From: Davidsoniella eucalypti
Lineage: Eukaryota; Ascomycota; Sordariomycetes; Microascales; Ceratocystidaceae
DNA length: 64,000 nucleotides
Assembly: GCA_004009845.1 (NCBI GenBank)
Contig: RMBW01000005.1
Coordinates: forward strand, 434,001 to 498,000
Reading direction: 5' to 3'
Numbering within the stretch: position 1 is the stretch's first letter; every line of letters starts with the position of its first letter. The translations under genes were made by a program, and so were the position numbers. Shown one piece after another: positions 45,951-58,394 of this stretch. The notes below the pieces were generated by a model that was given only the letters and a program-made list of their open reading frames with translations, did no database searches and was not told where the DNA came from.

Positions 45951-47702
45951 ATGATCTCGCCGATGTCTGCCTCCCGGCTGGCTCGTCAGTCGTCGCGCAT
46001 TGCCCACCAGGCCGTCCAGCGCCGGGCTCTCTCGACCAACGGTGCCTTCGAGACCTACACTACCGAGGGTGTCAAGATTGCCTCCCGGGACCTCCAGGGC
46101 CCTACCTCCAAGATTGCCGTCGTTGCGAAGGCCGGTACTCGCTTCCAGCCTCTGCCCGGCCTGACTGCTGGCCTGGAGGAATTTGCCTATAAGGTTTGTC
46201 CACCACCGCAGCCTTCCGATCCGGCGCTATAAACACCGCCATAAGTTGGGACACGACACTGATGTTTGGCCAATTGCTGGCCGTTGCCATTGTAGAGCAC
46301 CACCAAGAGATCTGCCCTGCGCATTGCCCGCGAAACCGACCTGCTGGGCGGTCAATTGAAGTCTTACCACACCCGTGAGGCTCTTGTCCTGGAGGCCAGT
46401 TTCCTCCGTGAGGATCTGCCTTACTTCACCGAGCTGCTGGCTGAGGTTGTTTCCCAGACCAAGTACACCAGTACGTGACCTGCCGAGCCCCTATAAAGAA
46501 AGAATTGATATCTGCGTCTGCTGTGAACTAGTTGTTCTTATTTTTCCCTTCGTTCTCGGGGCTTTTGCGGGAACCACGGAATCACGGAAAAAAAAAACAC
46601 TAGTAGTATCACGACAGTTGAACACAAGGGTCACAAAAACAGCTATATGCATCAAACCCTCAAGTCTAATGACTCCCTATGCATCATAATGCTAACCAAT
46701 GAATCTAGCCCACGAGTTTCACGAGGAGGTTGAACCTGTCATCCACCAGAAGGAGGCCAAGCTGGCCCCCAGCGCTACCGCCGTCGCCCTTGATGCCGTT
46801 TACGCCGTTGCCTTCCACACTGGTATAGGTGCGCCTGTTTACCCCGCCGCTTTGTCGACTAAGTCCTACACCAGCGAGGGCTCCATTGCTGCCTATGCCG
46901 AGGCTGTTTACAACAAGTCCAACATTGCCTTCGTTGCCGATGGTGCTGCCCAGCCCATCGTGAACAAGTGGGCTGAGGTCTTCTTCAAGGACATCCCCGC
47001 TTCGTCTGGCCCTAACGCTCTTTCTCTCAACACTACTGCCACCAAGTACTTCGGTGGTGAGCAGCGCCAGAGCCACAAGTACGGCAACTCGATCTCCATC
47101 GCCTTCCCCACTGCTTCCGGTGCCGAGGCTGAGGTCCTTGCCCGCCTGCTGGGTGGCCAGTCCAACATTAAGTGGACTGCTGGTTTCTCCGCCCTAGGCA
47201 AGGTCGCCGCCAAGGTCCCTGGCCTGTGCATCGCTACTACCAACACCACCTTCACTGATGCTGGCCTGCTCACCATCACTCTGAGTGGTTCTTCCGCCAG
47301 TGTCTCCAAAGGTGCCCCCGAGGTTGTCCAGGCCATCAAGGCTATTGCTGGCGGCGCTGCCACCGCCGAGGACCTGGCTAAGGCCATCGCCCAGGCTAAG
47401 TTCTCTGCTCTGGAGTCCACCCAGTCTTCCAGCAGCTACGTTTTCACCACCGGTTCCAGCCTGCTATTCAACTCTCCCCCTGTCGCCTCTAAAATTAGTG
47501 CTCTGGGAGCTGTCAACGCCGAGAAGATTGCCAAGGTATGTCACCACATTGGTTTACACATTGAAACGATATCTAGAACATGTCCACTAACACATCGATT
47601 CTTTAGACTGCTAAGGCTCTTCTCGAGAAGAAGGCCTCGGTTGCCGCCGTCGGTGATCTGCACGTTCTCCCCTACGCCGAGGAGATTGGTCTGCGTGTAT
47701 AA
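45951..47702 (+). CDS. QCR2: Cytochrome bc1 complex subunit 2 (core protein 2), mitochondrial
   Basis: Exons 45951-46193, 46296-46470, 46709-47535 and 47607-47702 give 446 residues with consistent phases. The first ATG opens a basic presequence (MISPMSASRLARQSSR ... RALS). The M16-type fold follows: VVAKAGTRFQPLPG, then GLEEFAYKSTTKRSALRIAR across the first junction. The peptidase zinc motif HxxEH is replaced by AGLEE, so zinc binding is lost, as is usual for core 2. The tail YAEEIGLRV ends at TAA. Core 2 sits on the matrix side of complex III in the inner membrane and supports its assembly. Intron 2 (238 nt) is the longest and contains a CTAAC branch site. The gene is divergent from RPC82. 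Confidence 0.95.
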
Positions 47703-50504
47703 TTGTAATTCTGATTCGCTGGATAATGCCCCCATAAAATCAGTGTACTATCAATCGGTCTGTTTTCTATGTAGAACAGATCAAAGCTTTGTGAATATAC
47801 CAGTAGACTTCGTTTCATCTTGCAATCAATTGCCTTAATACTTCTTTCCTGTCGTCTTCCTCAACGTACAAGTGACATGATGCTGTCATATTGCATGTTT
47901 GTTGTACACAGTGAAAAACATGTTCAAGTAGGTCAGCATGTATAGACAAGTCAGCCCCTGAGCTCCTAGTCTTCCTTGGACTTACCTTTTGTATCTGTTT
48001 GGGTCACCGAGTCAGTAGTGTTAAACGTCATTTTACTTCAAATGCATCACAGGTGGGTTTTTTTCTTTCTATTGGAGTTGCACAATCCTATATGCTGCCG
48101 TGATATTGCGTATCTTCAATCTCATGCTAGACAAAAAGGAATATAAAGAGTCAGGTTTGAATGCTATATTTGCCTGGGCAAGCAAGGCGGGTGGGGTGGC
48201 TTGCTCCTAAGACATCTCTAAGCCCCTGCTACTGCTTGATATCCCGCCCTGTTATCCTGCCAACCCTAATTGTTATGCGTGCTCTTAGCTGTTGTGTAGA
48301 GCATTTTATTGATTGCAATCACATAATTTTCAACAACGAAGTGCTGTTTAATGAGGTTAGGTTAATACGCAAGTTTTAATGGACTATATACCGTGATTGT
48401 AACGGCCGAACCCAAAGCTCACCAGATGCTACTAAAGGGGAGGTCTTGTGTAGCAGTCCAGTGACAGAGATTATGATAAAGATATAGGCCAAGTTGGCGA
48501 ACCGGAGATAAGATATCCTCATTTGGCATTTTTTTGTCTCTCCCGATCATGTCATGATCTTTTCTTTGTTATCTCCGAGGGCGTTGTTTTAGCATCCAGC
48601 ATTCTTGTCATAGCCACAGAGCATTATATGCTTTATATTTTAGGTCATCAAGTCATATATCTGCTTTGCCTATTGCCGGTTGGCTCGTGATAATGAAAAG
48701 GGTGGAATATACATTTGCCTTTATCCAATTGCGTGCGAGGTGTGAGATCATGTACTACCGAGAAGATCTATCGATCCTATCCTACACCAAGCTTTTTTTT
48801 ATTAATTCATTTTGATCAAGGCGGAAGTGGAGCTCTTGATAGCTATAGCGGTATCCTAAGATACACAGCCCTGAACTAACACTAGTATACAGTGGAAGGT
48901 GAAGGACAACCTACTTCTCAACAGTGACAGGCCACTGAGATACAAAACATTTGTTATGGTTTTGTTATATGCTATTCCTGCGCATTTCAACTTTAATCCT
49001 TTCCGGGAAAAACCACCTCGCTGGGTCTCAAAACCGCCCAGCATTTTGTAGCTCCTTGTATTGTAAACCCTCTTAGAACAGTATGGTTACTACCTGGCAT
49101 CTAACTTCTACAGAGCTTCGTGAGTGGAGAGGCTGCCCAAACCCTGAGACGCACCATAAGCATAGGGCGGACTTTAGTAGTAGACTTTTCCCCAGCTGGA
49201 TTTGAATCAACTACCTTATGCGAGGTTGGTTAGATGTATTATATCAAGCTTAAGTAGGAGCCGCTGTCATTGGCACCTCAATAGTGCACATGCCCTTGTT
49301 TTCAACAGCCAATTCGTTTTGCTACACGAGTTGCTCTCTTTGCTGCCCTCCTTTACGTCAAAATGCTACGTTGGCTCAGGCCACCATTTTACTAACTCCT
49401 AGCTTGAGTTTTACTGTGGATAACTGTAGGCGGTTTGTACAGGTGTATATATAGGTGCATTTTAGTGGCTCTAGAGGCAGTTAATGCACCTGAAGTTGTT
49501 AGGCCCTCAAAGCCCCCCGAAGCTATGTAAATGCTGGATACAATAGCCGACATCTGGGACAAGAGCCAACAAGCTCGTTTGTGACTTTTATCGCCTGATA
49601 GGATAGCCTTTTTTAGATTTTGCAAATCAACCAACTCTTGCAGACTGATTTTTTATACAAGTATAAAGATATCAGTATGTACAGCTGTAGACAAAATAGT
49701 TCGGCTTGGTCTTTGTTGTCTTGTCTTCTTTGTTTGGCTCCCTGTTTTTTGTATGCCGGGCTCCACCCTGCCCACGCACAGCCTTGCCCGCCAAACAGAG
49801 CAACAGAAATTAACATAACAGAATCAGAAGAAAATACATAGCCAGAATCAACGGGTTTCCCTACAACAAATCGCGGAGCCGACTGATCTCTTCTTTTTTT
49901 GTCCTGCTTTGCTGGTCCTCATCAAGCTTGCTTGCTCCTGCCCGCTGGCAAATCGCACTCTCCTCTTCTGTTCTGCCCCCCTCCCAAGTTCCAATTCCTG
50001 CCTTGGTGAACTGTACTGTATTGGATTTGTTTTGTTGTTTAGTGGTTATTTTGCCCATCGCTGCCTCTTGAATTTCAATTTCCATATCCTTATTGTCGAA
50101 TTTGACCTGCTATATATTTCATCCTCATTCCGGCCCAGCTATCATTGCTAGCTTAGTGAGCAAGAATTGTCCTTGCTACACAGTCCACAACCCACAACCG
50201 TCCCTTCCTCGACTCTGGCTGCGTGTGTGGTGTCGTGCTTGTTTGCCCAAAGAAGCCAAGCGGTAAAGGACTTTGCTTGATTGCCCAACCAGGCTCTACC
50301 AGGCTAGGCTAGTAAGAGTACCAAGAGAGTACCAAGAGAGAGCTGTGTCAGTAGCAGTGGCAACTGTAACAGCAGAACATAGCAGACCAGACAAAATAAA
50401 CAGAGCCCTCCTCCTTTGTTATCCACTTCCAACTTCTCGAAACCTACAAGGCTCAAGCCAATTCTTTCCCTTTTTCTGCAGTGTCATCATCGTAACCATC
50501 CACG
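47703..50504. other. QCR2-PBP1 intergenic region
   Basis: 2.8 kb without a supported gene. It includes the second copy of the dispersed repeat (48814-48902). From about 49.86 kb to the PBP1 start it is pyrimidine-rich in places, consistent with promoter and leader. I looked here on the plus strand for an exon encoding the missing Sm-like domain of Pbp1 and found none. Confidence 0.55.
48814..48902 (+). repeat. Dispersed repeat, copy B (partner at 2174-2269)
   Basis: Aligns with copy A in the same orientation over its whole length. Within it GTATCCTAAGATAC can form a short hairpin (GTATC/GATAC); in copy A one arm is mutated. Non-coding. Confidence 0.75.
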
Positions 50505-53500
50505 ATGCCCGCTCCCAAGAAGGACCAAAATTTCGGCGGTCCTGCCAGGGCGCAGAGCAGTAAGTCTCCTTATTTTTGTTCAGCCAATTGCCATTGATGT
50601 TGTCTTCGCCCCGTGTGTCGGTTTTTTGTAACTGCAGCCATCGCTCTGCTGTCCGTCAATGATCAATTGCCGCCGAGACTCTTGCTGCCGAGACCACATC
50701 CATATCACGATTATCCCAGCTACGGCCGCTGCTGAAGTCACACAACACGCATATATCTACATACACACGTCATATCTGCAAGGCTAGCTGTCCTGTCTAC
50801 GGACTCTATGCTAGCTACCATCCGGATCTGCGAAGTCTACGCACCACCTACCTTATGTCTCCGTCCAATGCTAACCACTCTCTGTGCTCTGTTTATGTAG
50901 ATAAACGCTCGACCTTTTCCACCGATAGCGCCATCTCCAATGGCCGTCCAGGAACCGAACGTACTCTTCAGCGCTGGAAGCCGGATGCTTCCTCTACCTT
51001 CGATGGCAGCCTCGAGGCACCTTCCTCGACCACCGGTAACAGCGGGACCTGGGACCAGTTTGCTGCCAACGAGAAGCTCTTTGGCTTGAAGACAGACTAC
51101 GATGAAAATATCTACACCACATCCATCGACCGCAGTCACCCGCAGTATCGTGAGCGTTTGGTCGCTGCCGAACGCAAAGCTCGCGAGATTGAGCGCAGCG
51201 CCCCCGTCACTGCTCACCAGGCCGAGGAACGCATCATGGACTTCACCGGTGCCGACAAGGGCGGTGATGAGGAAGACAAGTACGTTCTTTGTGTATCCAT
51301 CTACCACCATATCTATCCACACGGTCCAATCGCCTCTACTCAGCTTACTTTGATCTAATCCAACTCTGTACTAACCATTAACTTGTCCCTCCATCTAGAT
51401 ACAGCGGTGTTCGTCGTACTCAGGATCCAATTCAACCCCTACTATCCAGCTCGCCAGCTACTACCAAATACACGCCCCCTGCTAAGCGTGCTCCGTCCAG
51501 CCAGGCTACCGTCTCGGGCGCCCCCTTTGACCCCGCCATCATCTCATCACAGCTCCGTGTCTCCAATGGGCCTGGCGCCAAACGTCCTGCCAAGTCTGAC
51601 GATAACCGGTCCAATTCTGGTGCCTCTTCCCGTGCTTCAAACTCTCAAACAGCCACAAAGGTTGAAACTCCCAAAGCTGCCGAGGCTACACCAGCAACCC
51701 AGACACCTGCTGCTGCCCCCAAGTCTGTCGATGTGAAGTCCGCCGACACCAAGACCGCTAGTCCGAAACCTGCCGAACAGCCCACCAACAAACCCGATAA
51801 TCCCTCTACGCCTTCAGCTCCCAAAAGCGCCATCAATTCTGCAAAGTCCCTTGGCACACCTATGAGCGTCAGGGGCCCTGCTAAGTCCGGCATAGCACCC
51901 AGCGCCACCACCAATGTCGAGCGCGAGGTCCTTAACCAATTCAAGGACTTTGCTACCAAGGAGAGATCTCACATTGAGAAGGCCCGTAATACTAAACAGC
52001 GCCAAGACAAGGAAGACCGGCTCTCAGAATTGCGCAAGTTTGCTTCGTCTTTCAAGCTTTCAACACCAGTGCCCACTGATTTGATCGGTATCATCGCCAA
52101 GGACCCTGTCAAGCAAAAAGAAATCCAGAAGAAGTCCTTGGAACATGCAGAGACTGTGAAAACAAAGCCCTCTACTGAAAAGGACGACAAGAAGATGACA
52201 ACTTCCAAGGAAACGACCGTGGTCAAAAATAGTACCAGCTCAAAGCCTCAGGCTACCAACGACCCTTCTCCCGCTAATGCACCGACTGCCGCAACTTCTG
52301 ATCAAAAGGTTGCTTCATCGCGTTCTGCTGGGCCCGCTGGTTCTGCTGGCTCTACTGGTCCTGTTTCTGCTACCCAGGCCAATGCCGTCCCTCGTTTCGG
52401 CCCCCGTCTACAGCAGCAGCAACAACAACAACAGCAGCAACCGTACTATCATAACAACTTACGGGCCGATCGCCCTGTCAGTCACCAGTACATCGCACCT
52501 TCCGCCCGTGCACCTCGTGGCAAGATATCGCAGCCTTCACAGAATCTGGCTCATCAACCTCCTAATGCCCATGGTAATGCCGGCGTTGACTCACCCTTTG
52601 CTCGCCGCTCGAGTGGCATCCCTCCCGGTGGCTCTGGTATGAAGATGAACGTCTTCGCTCCTGCCTTTAACCCCGGCACTACACCCAAAACTCCGGCCGC
52701 TACTAATGCTTCTATGGCGCCTAGCCCTTCAAGACCTCTATCTATAGCCATGGTCAATGAGCCTATGGCGGTACCTGCAATTCCTGTAGCCATATCTACT
52801 CCGCTGATCAAGCGTAAGACCAAGGCTGTCGATCCCAAGAAGTGCGACGTTCTAGCGTACATTAAAAATATACAGCCAATTGCCAAGTCTTGGGATTTCA
52901 ACCGCGGCCTAATTCCTGCCTTTGATACCATTCCCACATGGCGTCAAGTCAAGGATGACGAAAAGGAAGACTCAACAATGAACATGACTATCAAAACGCG
53001 TTTTGAGAAAATGCCGTTCGTGCCAGTGGGGGAGGCCACTCCTATTCCTGGTCATATTCTTCCTGGGCCACATGGCGGTCCTAGTCAGATGCATCTACCT
53101 CCCGGTCCTCCCGGGATGGGACCTAGACAGTCCCCTCACATACCGGCGATGCAGATGCAGTCACACCAAGGAATTCCGAGCCATGTTGTGTACCCCGATG
53201 ACCGGATGATGCACTCGCAGTCACAACAGTCGTTTGCCTCTCCGAGAATGTCGCAGCTGCAGCCGTTCCAGATGAACTCTTCTGCCCATATGCAATACAC
53301 CCAGCCTGTCGGTCCTTATGGCGGGCCTACCGCCAATCAAATGGGCCAATATCGCCAGTACCAGAACAACCAGTACATGCAGCAACAGGGGCATATGACT
53401 GGCCCAATGATGCCTCCCTTCATGAACGGACCTCATGCCCCTGGAATGTTTCCCAGTCACCCACCGTTCATCCCATCTGGCGGTCCTCTAGTCAATGCCA

Positions 53501-53986
53501 ACAATGGTTTCTCCAGTCCTGGTCGGCCAACTGCGGCTATGATGGCACCCCAGGGCTCTCAGCAAGGGCAACCTGGTTTTGGTATGAGCCCTAGCTTGCA
53601 GTACAACACTCCGGTGTTCATGCCTGGCCAACACGTTGGTCAAATGGGTCAAAGTAAGTTCAACAAGTAGCAAATCATTATCTGGATATATCAAACACAG
53701 TGCTAACATTATACTCTCTTTAAACTTAGTGGCCAACGCACGCAATGGCTTCAACGGGCCTGGTCCCCAGCATTATAGTTCGAGTCCGCAACAGATCCAT
53801 CAATATGGACCTGGCGGCCATCATATGTCTCACCGTAGCGGCAGCCACAATGGATATAAGAACTACCAAAATCACAATAATCACCACGGACCTCACTCCC
53901 AACAACCACATTCATCACAGCAACAAACACCAACTCCACCGACGAGAACAGAAAATGCCACGCCCAACACAGAAGAAACCAAGTGA
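50505..53986 (+). CDS. PBP1: Ataxin-2 / Pab1-binding protein 1 homologue lacking the Sm-like domain
   Basis: Exons 50505-50559, 50901-51279, 51399-53653 and 53730-53986 give 981 residues with consistent phases. Exon 1 encodes only MPAPKKDQNFGGPARAQS. Exon 2 starts at the segment preceding the LsmAD domain (ERTLQRWKPD), then LsmAD: WDQFAANEKLFGLKTDYDEN and YTTSIDRSHPQY. The junction to exon 3 reads EEDKYSGVRR, a family hallmark. Exon 3 is Pro/Ser/Ala-rich, with a Gln run, a PAM2-like motif MNVFAPAFNP (~560) that should bind the MLLE domain of Pab1, a conserved block VDPKKCDVLAYIKNIQPIAK, and a Met/Gln/Pro-rich end. Pbp1 binds mRNPs and stress granules and controls poly(A) length and TORC1. The Sm-like domain expected upstream of LsmAD is not encoded; a 341-nt intron lies there. 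Confidence 0.9.
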
Positions 53987-56900
53987 GATATATTTGCTTC
54001 TGGATCTTGGGTGTCATGATGTGTCTTTCCAGGCACTTCAATACATATTTTATTCATTGGTCTTTCCTGAGCAACACATTGACATGTTGTATCTGTTTCT
54101 TGAGTATCTAAGATGCTTCATTTAGGTGACAAACAATGATGGCATGTGCCTGATCCCTAGTCAGGTCATCCTAGACTTTTGTTTACCCATACTTGAAAAA
54201 ATCAACCCGATCAATCAAGTGATAAAAAAGTGGCTTCTTGTGCCAGCCAAGATTATACAGCCATGAATCTAGATTTTATGCGTCGATGGAATCTTTCTTG
54301 GTAGATGACTTTTACCGTCGGTTTCGAGCTATGCCTTCTTCAAATCTCTACCAACCGTTTCCATGATACAGGTTTTGGTACATGGGGCGTGGCTTTCTCT
54401 CCGGGCTTTTGACAGTCTTTCATCTTGAAATGAGTGCATACTGCTATCTAAGACCTTTGTCCAGATTATACAGTACAGTGTTGGTGTCCTTTCTATCGAG
54501 TTGCCGCCATGTATCCATCCTCCGTGGTTTCATCAACACAGTCTCTCAAGTACCAGTGTTTTTCTTTTCTCTTACTTTCTTCTTATCTGCCTTCTTCATA
54601 TCCTACTTGGTATCGATTTCGATAACAATCTTAGGTCTTGTAGGGCTATAAAAGGTATCTCAGTATCCGGAACACTGATACTAGTGCTTATTTGGTTGCA
54701 GGTTTTTTTCGATATGGGTTAATGGGTTGTCTCTAGGACTTGTATTTTTTGGTTATCTTGGCTTATTGGTTGGAAAGCATCCGAAATGAAAACGGTGATT
54801 ATTTTGCAGGTGGGTTTTAAGCATGATTGGCGTTATCTTGTTATTGGCATTCTAAGAAGGCAAATGAAAGGAAAAGGTGATTTGTGATACAGTCTTGATT
54901 CAAGGAGATTGAGGCTAGTGCTCATGATCACATGGAAGAGCATCTATGAGAAGGCAGGGAGTATCAATATGAAGGAGAAGTCACGTGTCAGAGCTAATTC
55001 TGTTGGCGATGCAGGCCACACTCAACTTTCCAGTGGGTAGCTAAGGATGTAGTTGTATAGAAAGTAGGTAGTAAATGAGATATGATATGAGAAAGGAGAG
55101 GAGAGCGAAAATGATCATCCATGTCGTGAACTACAAAATACTCAAGTCCTATCTCGATTCAGTATGAGTTGATCAAAGACCCTTCGAAGATCACAAGAAA
55201 GAACAAGTGGTCCATCATAGCCGATATTACATAGGAATAGGTCAATGAGGGTTAGTTAAGTCTCAAGTATATTCTCGGTTTCCGATAGGATACAGATGAA
55301 ATTTGACTTGAAATAGTCAGTTCTGGTCATGATTGCAATATCCCACTCAGTACATATTCTACCCGTCTCTTTCTTTTACGTAATCAGTCGAACCCTCATA
55401 AGAAGTCATCTCCGCAAATTTTATACAAATAAGTACAAGTTAGCTCATATATTCATGAGCCTCTATTAACCAATCAAGGCCTCGTCATTTCCCCCAAGTG
55501 AAATAAACTAACTACTCTTCTCTTTGACATGATACATTTGAATGATCACCAATCATGGACCCAAAAATGATGCAAAGAGAAAGGTAGATCCATTTCCACT
55601 TTCCAGGCTTTAAATATTCTTATATATATCTGAAACAACGGCCCTGGATATCATCAATACAGCACAAATGATATAAACTAAAAATGAAAGACAGAATAGA
55701 TATCTGTATACCAGGGAATAGAATCTACATTCGACTTGAATATCTCAGGTGATTCTGTATTTCAAACTCCCCATCAACAGTTCCGGAATAGGTCTCTTTC
55801 CGAGTTTAACAAAGTCCCAGCTCAGCTCTAACACGTTAAGTAAGTCAATCCTAGATATTTATATGGGTATACTGACTAAACCATTTTTCTCCCTTAGTCA
55901 CTACCACTCTTTTTTTTTATGTTTCTCCTTTCAAGTATCGGAATCCAATGGTTGAATATACTAAAACTCTTCTCCTGACTATATGATTCTTTTTTGTTGT
56001 TGTTTTTTTTCTTCTTTGGGTGCTATATCTCCCTTGCCTGTCTTGAATTGAAACTTTCGTGTATTGAGAAAAAAAACATTATATATATACTTATAAAAAG
56101 AATCAATAAAGTGAGCATCCGGTCAAGATACGTAATCCGAAAGACAACTAACTACATCTATTTTGTGCTATCATGTGCCGAAAATGGCCGGTGTCTCTTA
56201 TTACATATTGATATTTAATAGAAAGTTTTGACCAATTTGTTTTGGCTGAGATCACTGTCTTGTAAACCAATGAAGTTCTTTCCCTTCGATATAATTTTCT
56301 CTCCATGTCAGAATAACCCTAGTCGTTGAGTCTATGTTAACCCACACTGTGGAGTTCTATATCGCTTATTTTATGCTTGTTCTGACAAAAGGAAAAAGCA
56401 CCGAAAAGCTGAGTTGTAGGATCATCATCGTTTAATACGTGTGGATTTGTTTAATAACCTATCCTTTTTTCTTTTCTTTTTTTTTTTTTTTTTTTTGATT
56501 TTCTACCCCTCCCCTTCTTTCTCCTTTTATGATGTCTCACATAAACTATCTGTAAAGTCATCCTAAAGTTTTTTGGCCTGTCTTAAGCTAGTCGACTGCC
56601 TACCAACTAATGAATAATATATTAGTTGAATACATTCTGCCTTGTTTCAAGTTCAGTAGCAGACCTGGTAATTTTTATATCAGCCTTGCTTTTTTACATA
56701 CTAAGATCTATTATGATAATGAGGGGCGTTGTTTTTGTTACTTTCTATTGCCTAGAAGATAGTGTATGATTGATCACTTTACCAAGTAGATCATATTATA
56801 TAATATACCTATAACTAGATGTAGATGAAGAACTCATATGTCTTGGAGTTATATGTACAAATATGATTTGTATTAGTTGGATTGCTTATTCTCGATTCTT

Positions 56901-58361
56901 CCCCATCGAAGGTGAGGGGAAAATCTAAACATTAAAAATTAATTCTGAGCGAAGCGCCCGGTGAAGTCTTTCTTGCTCTTTTCTTGTCTTTAGATTTTGC
57001 CGTAGGGTCGCATTGAAAGTACAACTGTAGAAAAACCTGACATGATTACCCGTCAAAAGTACATTGAGTTTAGCGATAAACATAAAAATACCTCCCAATA
57101 GTGAAAAAAAAAACAAGCGCCTTTCTCCTTAAGTAGTATGTTTCAGACCTTTGACTATCTGATGCTGAATCCGGAATGCAACCCTAACCTTTCCCTTCTT
57201 ATTATAGTAGATCATATACTATGCCTCTTTGCATCTGTAGATTTCTACTCCGGTGGTGCCTAGAGGAATATCAGGCAGGTAGTATATTGACTTGTAGGTT
57301 TTAGATTCTGTTAGTATCCAGGAGAAGGCACTTTTTGTTTTCATACCCTCTATTGTTATTCTGATATACACTGTATAATTGTAATTGTATCATCACATCA
57401 TGAATCAAATGCCTCCTGTCCTGTTACTGCATTGTGGTCGTGAACCTCTGAATCTTCAAATTGCGTCAGTCGGATCAGGTGGCAACAAACCATATTTGTA
57501 AACAATTTGATTATCCTATTATTTTGGTATAGCTACACACCCCTCTTTACAGTACCACGGAAAACAACTAAGCTGTCTTTCATATGTAGGAACATTTACA
57601 GATTGGCTAGTAAACAACCATATTGTTATGTATTTAGAGCTAGGCGCACTTGTGAGAGGCGCTTAGTATATATGATGTCAAAATAAGCACTTTGGAGCGA
57701 TAGTTATATGTAAGAACATGAAAACAAAGATCCGTCTACAACCGACCGACTAGATGGCCATAAATATGCTTACTTTCCAACCCTTACCTACAAGTTTCCT
57801 CAAGGCCATCAGTAAAATCTCAAATCTCAAAAAAGATCATGATCGTTGACTGTAAACAACTGTGTAGCTGTATGTAATCTGTGGCCAATCAGTGGATAGA
57901 TCAGCCCTGACCACCTTCGGGTCTATCACATGTGTTTCAAGACTAGATGGCCGCCTGCGGGGAGACTGGGTGAGGGAGCTTCGTATTGATTGTCTACATG
58001 GAGTTTGCCAGTCGAGTTAACGATATCGGGTCCGGATTATAGAAGTTGGTTCAACTGGGGTTAATACGAGATGCTAGCTGCCTTGTTAAATAGCACGGAA
58101 CAAGGATGTGATCTGCACCCTACCCCCTAGAAGGCTTGAAGAAAAAGAAAGAAACAGAAGGATAAGTCGTTCGGGACCGGAGAAAACAGAAGGTCGTCCA
58201 GCCGTGCCAATTAAGCCATGAATGAGCCACTAGTACGAGGGTTGGACTGGACTTGTAGTTGGGTTGGTTCGATAGCTGCATTCTAGCTTGCCAAAGAGGG
58301 TCCTATGATTGACACATTCCTAGCACGCTCAGTATAATTGTATATACTTTTAGTATCATTG

Positions 58362-58394
58362 AAGAAAAACAAAGAAAAACAAAGAAAAACAAAA
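58362..58394 (+). repeat. 10-bp tandem repeat (AAAGAAAAAC)~3
   Basis: Three near-perfect consecutive units in A/T-rich non-coding DNA. Confidence 0.85.

Noticed and set aside
49190..49270. tRNA-like T-arm on the minus strand (GATTCAAATCC with partly pairing flanks)
   Set aside because: No acceptor stem or A-box/D-arm at the right distance; most likely chance.
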